A stretch of 6,207 nucleotides of DNA from CAZCBD01 sp964496755 (GCA_964496755.1 CAZCBD010000158.1:1-6207), one strand, 5' to 3'; shown: positions 1 to 6,207, counted from the stretch's first letter. Program-made: numbers and translations. Notes: generated by a model not told the origin, from the letters alone.

Positions 1-1508
1 GCAACTAATTTTAAATTTAATCCCAACTCATCTGCCAAATATTTTTTTCTTCGCAAAATTAAATCCAACAATGTGCCTCCAACCAAACCCGGACCAACCA
101 TAAACAAATTCATTGTTTTCAGTTTCGACAAAAAAAGTGAATCGTGTAAAACATTTAACGCTTTTGGCAAATAATCGTTTTTCAGTACAATAGAAACATT
201 TAAGTCCGAAGAACCTTGTGTAACTGCGTGAACATTAATTCCGTTTTTCCCAAGAGCATAAAATATTTTACCGAAAACTCCGGGAGTACGTTTCATATCA
301 TCGCCAACTATTGCAATCACCGACAAGTTTTCTTCCTTCAAGATTTTTGCAACTGCGCCTTCTTTTAATTCGTATTTAAATTCCTCTTCAATGGCTTGCA
401 AAGCATGCTTGCCGTATTGCGGCAATACCGCTAAAGAAATACTATGCTCGGATGAGCCTTGAGTAATTAAAATAATACTGATATTATTGCGTGAAAGTGC
501 CGACATTAATCTTGAAGCAATACCTGCAACACCAACCATACCGCCCCCACGGATTGTGAGCATCGTAATAGTATCAATTGAAGAAATTCCTTTAACGTTA
601 AATTTAATTCCGGTTTCTCTTTCTAAAATTAAAGTGCCTTTAAATTCCGGGTTGAATGTATTTTTAATTCTAATTTTAATATTATTTTTCAAAGCCGGTA
701 AAATTGTTGGCGGATGAATTACTTTCGCTCCAAAATGAGAAAGTTCCATTGCCTCTTCGTAGGTAACTGCTTTTAATGAAAACGCACTTTGAACTTTTCT
801 GGGATCGGCTGTAAGAATTCCATCCACATCTGTCCATATTTCTATTTCATTTGCTTTTATTGCAGCTCCGATAATTGATGCTGTATAATCGGAACCACCT
901 CTGCCCAAGGTCGAAGTTTTATTATCTTTGGTAGAGGCAATAAAACCGGTAATAATTTTAATCTTATTTGAATTTTTAATTTGCTGCTTGATAAGTTTAT
1001 TTGTTAATGAAAAATCTACTGCAGCGTTACCAAAATTTTCATCGGTTTTAATTATTTCCCTACTATCTAAAAATTCACACTCAATTTTATTGCTGTTAAA
1101 TACTTCCGTTAGAATATTGCAAGACAATCTTTCGCCAAAGCTCATGATGTAATCTAGAATTCTATCTGTTCGTTCTCCAACTAAATAAACTCCTTGCAAA
1201 ATGCTTTTCAATTCTTGGAATAAAAAATCAACCGTCAAATTAATATTTTTAGTTTTACTTTTAGGTAGTAATTCGGAAATAATTTTTTTGTGACGAATAT
1301 TTAGTTGCGTCAAATCATTTTCATACTCGGGATTTTTGTCGCGAGCTTTTTCACTTATTTCAATTAAACCATCTGTAACCTTTTCGAAAGCAGAGAAAAC
1401 AACAGAAAAAGTCTCATTGTTTTTAATATAGGATTGTAAGATTGCAACTACGTTTTTAATTCGTTCTGAATTGCCGATGGATGAGCCACCGAATTTTAAT
1501 ATTTTCAT
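1..1508 (-). CDS. thrA: Bifunctional aspartokinase / homoserine dehydrogenase, 3' end cut off by window
   Basis: This fused enzyme phosphorylates aspartate and reduces aspartate semialdehyde to homoserine, the first and third steps towards threonine and methionine. Only 502 codons are present and no stop is reached. Visible in order: the kinase N-terminus KFGGSS (residues 5-10), SFGERLS (123-129), TLGRGGSD (200-207) and WTDVDG (225-230). Two ACT regulatory units follow, marked by RGGGMVG (320-326) with ITQGSSEHSIS (348-358), and by VTQGSSD (429-435). The start of the Rossmann fold of the dehydrogenase, GPGLVGG (472-478), comes last. Order and spacing match E. coli ThrA (about 820 residues), so roughly 320 residues of dehydrogenase are missing beyond base 1. 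The ATG at 1508 gives the usual MKILKFGGSS start; a GTG three codons upstream is possible but less likely. Feedback inhibition by threonine is expected from the ACT units but not shown. thrB and thrC may follow outside the window. Confidence 0.95.
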   Translation of the reverse strand, partial: MKILKFGGSSIGNSERIKNVVAILQSYIKNNETFSVVFSAFEKVTDGLIEISEKARDKNPEYENDLTQLNIRHKKIISELLPKSKTKNINLTVDFLFQELKSILQGVYLVGERTDRILDYIMSFGERLSCNILTEVFNSNKIECEFLDSREIIKTDENFGNAAVDFSLTNKLIKQQIKNSNKIKIITGFIASTKDNKTSTLGRGGSDYTASIIGAAIKANEIEIWTDVDGILTADPRKVQSAFSLKAVTYEEAMELSHFGAKVIHPPTILPALKNNIKIRIKNTFNPEFKGTLILERETGIKFNVKGISSIDTITMLTIRGGGMVGVAGIASRLMSALSRNNISIILITQGSSEHSISLAVLPQYGKHALQAIEEEFKYELKEGAVAKILKEENLSVIAIVGDDMKRTPGVFGKIFYALGKNGINVHAVTQGSSDLNVSIVLKNDYLPKALNVLHDSLFLSKLKTMNLFMVGPGLVGGTLLDLILRRKKYLADELGLNLKLV

Positions 1509-1541
1509 TTTAACCACTTTTTAATATTTAATTAATAATAA

Positions 1542-1560
1542 ACTTCCACCAAGTGGAAAC
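1542..1560 (-). promoter_or_regulatory. Small hairpin just upstream of thrA start
   Basis: On the thrA strand the bases TTCCAC-TTG-GTGGAA form a perfect 6-bp stem with a 3-base loop (1544-1549 with 1553-1558), extendable by two G-U pairs. It lies after the terminator-like hairpin and ends about 33 bases before the thrA ATG. It is not followed by a U-run, so it is more likely a 5'-end stabiliser or part of a translation switch than a terminator. Its CCACTT can also pair with AAGTGG at 1514-1519, close to where a ribosome would bind. Function is inferred. Confidence 0.4.
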
Positions 1561-1569
1561 TTGTTAATT

Positions 1570-1607
1570 AAAAAAAAGATACCTTGCTTAAAAAAAAATA
1601 GGATATC
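1570..1607 (-). terminator. Intrinsic terminator / attenuator in the thrA leader
   Basis: On the thrA strand GATATCCT (1600-1607) pairs with AGGTATC (1578-1584), giving 7 base pairs with one bulged U, or alternatively 6 consecutive pairs including a G-U. The loop is T-rich. Eight U residues (1570-1577) follow immediately. The stem is short, but the U-run is textbook for Rho-independent termination. It lies about 60 bases upstream of thrA and downstream of a probable promoter, so it would stop thrA transcription early unless an alternative fold prevents it. The first strand can instead pair with an upstream GATATC (1634-1639). Confidence 0.5.
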
Positions 1608-1713
1608 AATTATTTAGAAAAGTGGCGGTGGTAGATATCGCTGCCCGATAGGCAGCAAATGTCCCTCCTGTGATAATCGTCATATTTGTATTTTTTATCA
1701 ATCTACTCACCAT
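1606..1713 (-). CDS. Candidate Thr/Ile-rich leader peptide of thrA
   Basis: This is a 35-codon open frame on the thrA strand, starting at an ATG at 1713 and ending with TGA at 1606-1608. A second in-frame ATG at codon 11 (1683) would give a 25-residue version beginning MTIITGGT. Seven of 35 codons are Thr and four are Ile, including ACG-ATT-ATC-ACA near the middle and ACC-ACC-GCC-ACT near the end. The stop lies inside the terminator stem. E. coli thrL, which senses Thr and Ile by ribosome stalling, is similar in composition. Against it: no clear ribosome binding site precedes either ATG, the Thr codons are scattered rather than in a run, and the same bases are explained at least as well by RNA structure. 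It is therefore a possibility, not a firm gene. Confidence 0.3.
   Translation of the reverse strand: MVSRLIKNTNMTIITGGTFAAYRAAISTTATFLNN
1608..1713 (-). promoter_or_regulatory. Candidate structured leader RNA (attenuator or riboswitch) of thrA
   Basis: Reading towards thrA, GGTG-A-GTAGAT (1701-1711) pairs with ATCTACCACC (1627-1636): ten base pairs with one bulged A. Inside this closing helix are two hairpins. TGATAA (1695-1700) pairs with TTATCA (1671-1676), and GCTGCC (1651-1656) pairs with GGCAGC (1640-1645) around the loop TATCG. They are joined by the purine-rich segment CAGGAGGGACATTT (1657-1670). The result is a three-way junction, typical of ligand-binding leaders. The core 1621-1670 is 58% G+C while the flanks are near 17-18%, indicating selection on structure in a spacer. 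The position upstream of a terminator and of thrA suggests control by threonine or a related metabolite. I could not match it to a riboswitch family I know. Confidence 0.5.
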
Positions 1714-1758
1714 TAATAATTGACTTTAATAAATCTAAATTAGCCTTTTTAATAATTT

Positions 1759-1791
1759 CAAACTTAACAAAAAAAAGTAACTAGTCACAAA
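1759..1791 (-). promoter_or_regulatory. Possible Bacteroidota-type promoter for thrA leader
   Basis: On the minus strand TTTG (1788-1791) is followed 21 bases later by TAAGTTTG (1759-1766), which matches the TAnnTTTG -7 element known from Bacteroidota. The spacing is slightly longer than the usual 19 or so. Transcription would start near 1750, about 40 bases before the folded leader. It lies between the end of the phosphatase gene and the leader, where a separate thrA promoter is needed. AT-rich spacers produce such matches by chance, so confidence is limited. Confidence 0.35.
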
Positions 1792-1809
1792 TTAATTTTG
1801 CTATTAAAC

Positions 1810-1837
1810 AAAAAATAATTAAAGAAAGAAATTATTT
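1810..1837 (-). terminator. Weak candidate terminator after the phosphatase gene
   Basis: Beginning at the last bases of the stop codon, AATAATT (1830-1836) pairs perfectly with AATTATT (1814-1820) around a 9-base pyrimidine loop, and four T residues follow (1810-1813). Position directly after the last gene of the clpC-pyrE-phosphatase group is right for a terminator. However, the stem is all A-T and the U-run is short, so termination would be inefficient and the match could be chance. Confidence 0.3.
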
Positions 1838-3071
1838 ATTCATTTTTTTTAATAACAACTATAGTTTTGTCATCTTGATATTGACTTTCCAGAGTTGAAA
1901 ATTTTGCGACATCATCTAAAATCTGCAACGCAATTTCTCTCGGAGTGTGGTGCATATTTTCCAGAATCACCTGTTCCAATCTTTTTTCTTCATAGAAGTC
2001 ATAATTCTGATTTGCTGCTTCAACAATTCCATCGGAATAAATAACCAAAACATCGCCCGGATTAAAATTTATGCTATGAGTTTCGTACTTCGATTTTGGA
2101 GTTGGACCAAGAAGCGGGCCGGTTCCTTTTAAATAAGATAATTTTTTGTCTTTAGCCGAAATAAATATTGGCCAATTATGGCCGGCATTTGCATACAAAC
2201 ATAAACCTTTTTCATCATCAGAAATTTCGCCGTAAAATAAGGATGCAAATCTATCATCGGAAAATATTTTATTTACCAAATTATTCATCCGAGACATTAG
2301 AGGCGATATTTTAATCTGAAACGTTGAAGCCATTCGCATAGCTCCCGAAATATACATTGCCTCTGCAGCTGCGGCCAAACCTTTGGAAGCCGCATCACCC
2401 ACTACTATTCCAAGTCTTTCTTCTCCTGCCCCTATTTTAATGTAATCAAAAAAATCTCCGCTAATAATTTGGGCAGGTACGGTTACACCAAAAATATTGT
2501 AGTCGTGAAATTCGTATTCATGATCGGGCAAAATTGATCGTTGCAATTGCTTTGCTTTATCAATATGGCTTATTAAATTTTTTTGCCGAAATTCAAGTTT
2601 TCTTTCTCGGATTTTTGAAGTTAATACAGTAGCCAAAATATTGAGAATGTAGAGTAAATTATTATCAATTTCAGCACTATTAACGGCAAGTAAATATTTG
2701 TAATAATACTTACCGCTAACTTTAATCTTATCCCCAAGACCGGAAGCTGAATATTTTAAGATACCCTTTTCTTTTAATATTTCATTTGTTTCAAATGTAA
2801 GAATAGTTCTTTCTTTTTCAATCAAACTAAAAGATGGATTTTCACTAATTTTCAGTGAAAATCCATCTTCGATTTTTTCTAATTTTCCGGTCTGATAAAT
2901 TAATTTATAAGCTTCGTCGGTAGTAGAAAGTTCCCAAACCCTTCCACCGATTATTTTATTTTCAGGGTCGTTAATTACTTCATTGAGCACTTCGCTAATA
3001 AGTTCTTTTGTAGTATTAAACTTTTTTGAAGCAATAATATCAATAGTTCTGTAAAGTCTTTTTTGTTCCAT
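1836..3071 (-). CDS. SpoIIE/RsbU-type PP2C serine/threonine phosphatase with GAF-like sensor domain
   Basis: This is a 411-residue soluble protein. Residues about 10-160 look like a GAF-type sensor domain (my judgement from pattern, no signature motif). Residues 160-182 form a charged linker ending in AKQLQRSILP, typical of RsbU-like enzymes, and about 185-408 are the PP2C/SpoIIE phosphatase. Metal-binding positions are all present: D206 in SGDFFDY, D226 in VGDAASKG, D347 in IYSDG, and D400/D401 in DDKT; AGHN is at 296-299. The enzyme should be active with Mn or Mg. Family members dephosphorylate STAS-domain anti-sigma antagonists in partner-switching pathways; the substrate here is unknown and no partner gene is in view. 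There are no membrane segments. It starts 24 bases after pyrE with no clear Shine-Dalgarno site; an in-frame stop just upstream fixes the ATG as the earliest start. Confidence 0.9.
   Translation of the reverse strand: MEQKRLYRTIDIIASKKFNTTKELISEVLNEVINDPENKIIGGRVWELSTTDEAYKLIYQTGKLEKIEDGFSLKISENPSFSLIEKERTILTFETNEILKEKGILKYSASGLGDKIKVSGKYYYKYLLAVNSAEIDNNLLYILNILATVLTSKIRERKLEFRQKNLISHIDKAKQLQRSILPDHEYEFHDYNIFGVTVPAQIISGDFFDYIKIGAGEERLGIVVGDAASKGLAAAAEAMYISGAMRMASTFQIKISPLMSRMNNLVNKIFSDDRFASLFYGEISDDEKGLCLYANAGHNWPIFISAKDKKLSYLKGTGPLLGPTPKSKYETHSINFNPGDVLVIYSDGIVEAANQNYDFYEEKRLEQVILENMHHTPREIALQILDDVAKFSTLESQYQDDKTIVVIKKNE
2831..2869. repeat. Perfect 16-bp inverted repeat inside the phosphatase gene
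   Basis: AAGATGGATTTTCACT (2831-2846) is followed, after the 7-base spacer AATTTTC, by its exact reverse complement (2854-2869). It sits in the coding sequence for residues 68-81 of the phosphatase, in the GAF-like domain, without breaking the frame. The mRNA would form a strong hairpin. A perfect 16-bp match this close is very unlikely by chance in 6 kb. It has no following U-run, so it is not an intrinsic terminator. Role unknown. Confidence 0.9.
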
Positions 3072-3095
3072 ATTAAATTATTTTGAATACTCGTT

Positions 3096-3674
3096 TTATT
3101 TTTTGAACACTCTTGAACCCGGTTTTACTAATTCTACTCCTTCTTTGCACAAAGGACATTCATCGGGAGTATAAGAAACAACTTCCAGTTGAACCGTGCT
3201 AATTTGAGGCACGCCAAAGTCAACTTTCCCGTTACTTCTGTCAACAATAGTCCCTACCCCAACCAAATGTCCACCATTATTTTTAACAATATCAATTACT
3301 TCAAAAACAGATCCGCCGGTTGTAACCACATCTTCAACCAATAAAATTTTTTCTCCTTCAGAAATTGTAAATCCACGTCTTAAAGTTAGCTTGCCATCCT
3401 GACGCTCGGCAAAAATAAATCTTTTTTTAAGTTGACGGGCAACTTCTTGTCCAACAATTATTCCACCCATTGCCGGAGCAATAACCGTATCAATTTCATA
3501 CTCTTTAAATTTATTTACTATTACAGAACAAATTGTTTCGGTGTGGTTTGGATATTGCAATACTTGCGCACATTGAAAATATTGATTACTGTGCCTGCCG
3601 GAAGTTAGCAAAAAGTGTCCGTTTAATAGTGCTTTGGTATCTTCAAATATTTTTAGCATTTCATTGTTATTCAT
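3096..3674 (-). CDS. pyrE: Orotate phosphoribosyltransferase
   Basis: The enzyme transfers ribose phosphate from PRPP to orotate, giving orotidine 5'-monophosphate in de novo pyrimidine synthesis. From the chosen start it has 192 residues. Visible are LTSGRHSNQYFQ (23-34), APAMGGI (66-72), the loop region FAERQDGKLTLRRG (88-101), and the PRPP-binding motif ILLVEDVVTTGGS (110-122). A C-terminal CPLC (173-176) is followed by KPGSR (184-188). This tail is typical of the longer PyrE type seen outside enterobacteria. The frame extends to an ATG at 3698, but the ATG at 3674 is preceded at once by GGAAGGA and gives the normal family N-terminus, so I prefer it. The gene lies 35 bases after clpC and 24 bases before the phosphatase, suggesting cotranscription. 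I see no pyrimidine-sensing leader. Confidence 0.95.
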   Translation of the reverse strand: MNNNEMLKIFEDTKALLNGHFLLTSGRHSNQYFQCAQVLQYPNHTETICSVIVNKFKEYEIDTVIAPAMGGIIVGQEVARQLKKRFIFAERQDGKLTLRRGFTISEGEKILLVEDVVTTGGSVFEVIDIVKNNGGHLVGVGTIVDRSNGKVDFGVPQISTVQLEVVSYTPDECPLCKEGVELVKPGSRVFKK

Positions 3675-3677
3675 AGT

Positions 3678-3684
3678 TCCTTCC
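3678..3684 (-). promoter_or_regulatory. Shine-Dalgarno site that fixes the pyrE start
   Basis: GGAAGGA on the minus strand lies three bases upstream of the ATG at 3674, and its GGAAG core is five bases from it. This is the clearest ribosome binding site in the window and falls inside the frame of the longer alternative start at 3698, which supports the shorter protein. Confidence 0.7.
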
Positions 3685-3709
3685 AAATTAAATATCACTT
3701 TAGATTTTA

Positions 3710-6187
3710 TTATTTTGACTTAGCTGTACTTTTCGATTCATTTTTACTTATAAAGTAAAGTTCATCTTTGGATTTTTTGTATTTAACCAATATTGTATCA
3801 CCTTCGTTAAAATTACCCAAAAGTAATTCTTCTGCCAAAGGGTCCTCAATATATTTTTGAATTGCACGTTTCAAAGGCCTTGCCCCATATTTAGGATCAT
3901 ATCCTTTTTCAGCAATATAAGATTCTGCTTCTTTAGAAAGTTCTATAGACATTTTATTGTTTTTAATGTTTTCAATCAATTCTTTCATTTCAATTCTAAT
4001 AATTTTCTTGATATCCTTTTTATTCAAACTTCTAAAAACAATTGTATCGTCTATTCTGTTAACAAATTCAGGATTAAATAATCTTTTCATTGCTTCAAGA
4101 ACAGTGCTTTTCATATTCTTATGATCATCAATCAAATCATTATCCGTAAAGCCGAAACCACCTGTTGCTTTAATTTCTTTTGTGCCTACATTAGATGTCA
4201 TAATAATTATTGTATTTTTAAAATCCACTTTTCGTCCAAGGCTATCTGTAAGCTGACCATCATCCAAAACTTGAAGTAAAAGATTAAAAACATCGGCATG
4301 AGCTTTTTCTATTTCATCAAACAAAACAACAGAATATGGTTTTCTGCGAACTCTTTCGGTAAGTTGTCCTCCTTCTTCATAGCCAACATATCCCGGAGGT
4401 GCACCAACTAATCTTGATACGGCAAATTTTTCCATATATTCACTCATATCAATTCGAATTAAAGCATCTTCACTGTCAAATAGATATCTTGCTATTTCTT
4501 TGGCCAAATATGTTTTTCCAACTCCTGTGGGACCTAGGAAAATAAAACTGCCGATTGGTTTATGAGGATTTTTTAATCCGGCTCTTGTTCTTCTTATTGC
4601 TTTTGTTAATTGAATAATTGCTTCATCTTGCCCAACAATTCTTTCTTTTAAATTATCTTCCATTTTAAGAAGTTTTTCCGATTCGGCTTGAATAACCCGA
4701 GTAACGGGAATGCCGGTCATCATCGAAACCACTTTAGCAATATCATCTTCATCAACTTCATAAATGATATCTTTCATTTTATTTTCCCACTCATCTTTAG
4801 CCACGGCAAGATTATGTTGCAAAGTTCGCTCTTTATCTCTTAATCGCGCCGCCTCTTCATAATCTTGCTGTTTAACTACAGCAACTTTTTCTTTTTTAAT
4901 TCTATCAATTTCCTCTTCCAGCTGAAGTATTTCTTCGGAAACCGTATAGTTACCCATATGAACACGAGAACCCGCTTCGTCTAAAACATCTATTGCTTTA
5001 TCAGGCAAGAATCTATCTGCTATATATCGATCACTAAGTTTAACAGCTGCTTCAATTGCATCTTCCGAATATTTAACATGATGATGTTCTTCATATTTAA
5101 ATTTAATAAAATTCAATATTTGAACAGTTTCATCTGCCGAAGGCGGATTAATCATTACTTTTTGAAAACGTCTGTCGAGCGCCCCATCGGTTTCAATAGA
5201 TTTTCGATATTCATCCAGTGTAGTAGCTCCAATACATTGAATATCTCCGCGAGCAAGGGCAGGTTTAAACATATTGGATGCATCTAAAGAGCCGGAAGCG
5301 CCGCCGGCACCAACTATCGTATGAAGCTCGTCAATAAACAAAATAACATCGGTTGCTTTTTCAAGCTCGCTCATCAAAGCTTTCATTCTTTCTTCAAATT
5401 GGCCTCTGTACTTTGTACCTGCAACCATTCCCGTTAAATCTAATGCAACAACTCTTTTATCTTGTAAAATTCTAGGCACTTTTCTTTCTACAATTCTTAA
5501 GGCCAAGCCTTCGGCAATTGCTGTTTTACCCACTCCGGGTTCACCGATAAGCACAGGATTATTTTTCTTTCTTCTGCTTAGAACTTGCGTTACTCTTTCA
5601 ATTTCCTTTTCACGACCAATTACAGGATCCAATTTATCATCAAAAGCCATTTTAGTTAAATCGCGCCCAAAATTATCTAAAACCGGTGTTTTTGTTTTTT
5701 CCGGTGGTTTCGGAACAGTGGGTAATTGCGTTGAAATAGGTTCGGTTTTACTACTACTTTGCATTTCACTCAACTCAGCTTTTGCAGCATCGTAATTAAC
5801 ATTAAATTGATTTAATATTTGCGTTGCAATATTGTCTTCATCACGCAAAAGTGAAAGCAAGATATGTTCAGTACCTATTACATCGGATTTATATATTTTA
5901 GATTCTATTTGGCTTACCTTTAATACTTTTTCCGCTTGCTTTGTAAGCGGAATACTTCCTATTGTTAAGGTTCCGCCAACAGTTCTAACTGTATCTTCAA
6001 TTGCCTTTTTTAATTTGAGTAAATCTACACCAAGATTTTTAATAACTCTTACGGCCAGATTATCTCCCTCGCGAATAATTCCAAGTAATAAGTGCTCCGT
6101 ACCAATATAATCATGGCCTAAACGCAAAGCCTCTTCTCTACTGAGTCTTATTACTTCCTGAACACGTTCCGAAAAATTTCCTTCCAT
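3710..6187 (-). CDS. clpC: ClpC-type AAA+ ATP-dependent protein unfoldase
   Basis: This is an 825-residue Hsp100 unfoldase that feeds proteins to ClpP. Two Clp-N repeats (about 4-60 and 80-135) each carry GTEH, with glutamates E31 and E107 at the positions that bind phosphoarginine in B. subtilis ClpC. A Pro/Ser/Thr-rich linker follows (about 142-168). AAA-1 has Walker A GEPGVGKT (215-222), pore loop GTKYRG (257-262), Walker B ILFIDE (282-287) and arginine finger RR (339-340). The coiled middle domain (about 415-475) contains the UVR-like EEAARLRD (444-451). AAA-2 has Walker A GPTGVGKT (552-559), pore loop GYVGYEEGG (599-607), Walker B VVLFDE (620-625), a ClpP-docking loop at GGFGF (676-680) and sensor-2 GARPLKRA (768-775). 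The middle-domain length and UVR motif separate it from ClpB and ClpA. All catalytic residues are intact. The start ATG has a weak GGTGA five bases upstream. It is first of the likely clpC-pyrE-phosphatase transcript; only 20 bases lie upstream, so no promoter can be judged. Confidence 0.97.
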   Translation of the reverse strand: MEGNFSERVQEVIRLSREEALRLGHDYIGTEHLLLGIIREGDNLAVRVIKNLGVDLLKLKKAIEDTVRTVGGTLTIGSIPLTKQAEKVLKVSQIESKIYKSDVIGTEHILLSLLRDEDNIATQILNQFNVNYDAAKAELSEMQSSSKTEPISTQLPTVPKPPEKTKTPVLDNFGRDLTKMAFDDKLDPVIGREKEIERVTQVLSRRKKNNPVLIGEPGVGKTAIAEGLALRIVERKVPRILQDKRVVALDLTGMVAGTKYRGQFEERMKALMSELEKATDVILFIDELHTIVGAGGASGSLDASNMFKPALARGDIQCIGATTLDEYRKSIETDGALDRRFQKVMINPPSADETVQILNFIKFKYEEHHHVKYSEDAIEAAVKLSDRYIADRFLPDKAIDVLDEAGSRVHMGNYTVSEEILQLEEEIDRIKKEKVAVVKQQDYEEAARLRDKERTLQHNLAVAKDEWENKMKDIIYEVDEDDIAKVVSMMTGIPVTRVIQAESEKLLKMEDNLKERIVGQDEAIIQLTKAIRRTRAGLKNPHKPIGSFIFLGPTGVGKTYLAKEIARYLFDSEDALIRIDMSEYMEKFAVSRLVGAPPGYVGYEEGGQLTERVRRKPYSVVLFDEIEKAHADVFNLLLQVLDDGQLTDSLGRKVDFKNTIIIMTSNVGTKEIKATGGFGFTDNDLIDDHKNMKSTVLEAMKRLFNPEFVNRIDDTIVFRSLNKKDIKKIIRIEMKELIENIKNNKMSIELSKEAESYIAEKGYDPKYGARPLKRAIQKYIEDPLAEELLLGNFNEGDTILVKYKKSKDELYFISKNESKSTAKSK

Positions 6188-6207
6188 ATTTTCACCGATA
6201 TTTTAAT

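Noticed and set aside
487..1152. Plus-strand open frames of about 75 codons opposite thrA
   Set aside because: They lie antisense to a clearly recognised aspartokinase and have hydrophobic low-complexity translations expected from the complement of AT-rich coding DNA. No ribosome site or family resemblance.
1656..1671. AGGAGG as a Shine-Dalgarno site for a short frame starting at TTG about 1658
   Set aside because: The frame is only about 14 codons with a rare TTG start, and the AGGAGG sits in the joining segment of the predicted RNA fold. It has no Thr or other regulatory codon bias, so structure explains it better.
1608..1713. SAM-I riboswitch, suggested by TTATC followed by GGAGGGAC
   Set aside because: The conserved TGA-CC and GGCAACC segments and the P3/P4 arrangement of SAM-I are missing, and the helices found are in different places. 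A covariance search would settle it.
3675..3698. Longer pyrE start with eight extra residues
   Set aside because: The extra codons overlap the best ribosome binding site in the window, which serves the ATG at 3674, and the extension has no family resemblance.
5930..5952. 8-bp inverted repeat TTCCGCTT/AAGCGGAA inside clpC
   Set aside because: A perfect 8-bp stem with a 7-base loop is expected by chance in a 6-kb window and it lies in conserved coding sequence.
3857..6110. Plus-strand open frames of 69-92 codons opposite clpC
   Set aside because: Antisense to a complete, conserved ClpC; translations are Phe/Ser-rich shadows without recognisable motifs.

Overview
The window is AT-rich, and every gene I can support lies on the minus strand. 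Read in transcription order, from high to low coordinates, it holds clpC (3710-6187), pyrE (3096-3674), a SpoIIE/RsbU-type PP2C phosphatase (1836-3071), a 327-base intergenic region, and the 5' two thirds of a fused aspartokinase/homoserine dehydrogenase, thrA, which runs off the low-coordinate edge (1-1508). The gene set suggests the Bacteroidota/Ignavibacteria side of the FCB group: a ThrA fusion, a ClpC with UVR-type middle domain, a PyrE of the kind ending in CPLC and KPGSR motifs, a GAF-like PP2C phosphatase, poor Shine-Dalgarno sites before most genes, and a possible TTTG/TAnnTTTG promoter. This placement is inference from gene content, not from a marker gene.

clpC, pyrE and the phosphatase are spaced by 35 and 24 bases and look like one transcript. 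ClpC is a complete AAA+ unfoldase for ClpCP proteolysis. PyrE makes orotidine monophosphate in pyrimidine synthesis. The phosphatase has all expected metal-binding aspartates and probably takes part in a partner-switching pathway, but no anti-sigma kinase or antagonist gene is in view. The cluster does not form an obvious single pathway.

The most interesting part is the region between the phosphatase and thrA. Within an AT-rich spacer lies a roughly 50-base GC-rich island (29 of 50 bases G/C at 1621-1670, against 10 of 60 and 11 of 60 on either side). On the thrA strand it can fold into a three-way junction closed by a 10-bp helix with one bulged base. It is followed by a hairpin plus eight-U intrinsic terminator, and then by a small hairpin just before the thrA start. 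The same stretch can be read as a 35-codon leader peptide rich in Thr and Ile. This looks like a transcription attenuator or riboswitch controlling thrA. I do not recognise it as a known family.

A second notable feature is a perfect 16-bp inverted repeat with a 7-base loop inside the phosphatase coding sequence (2831-2869). Otherwise the window holds ordinary housekeeping genes: I see no mobile element, CRISPR array, tRNA or rRNA.
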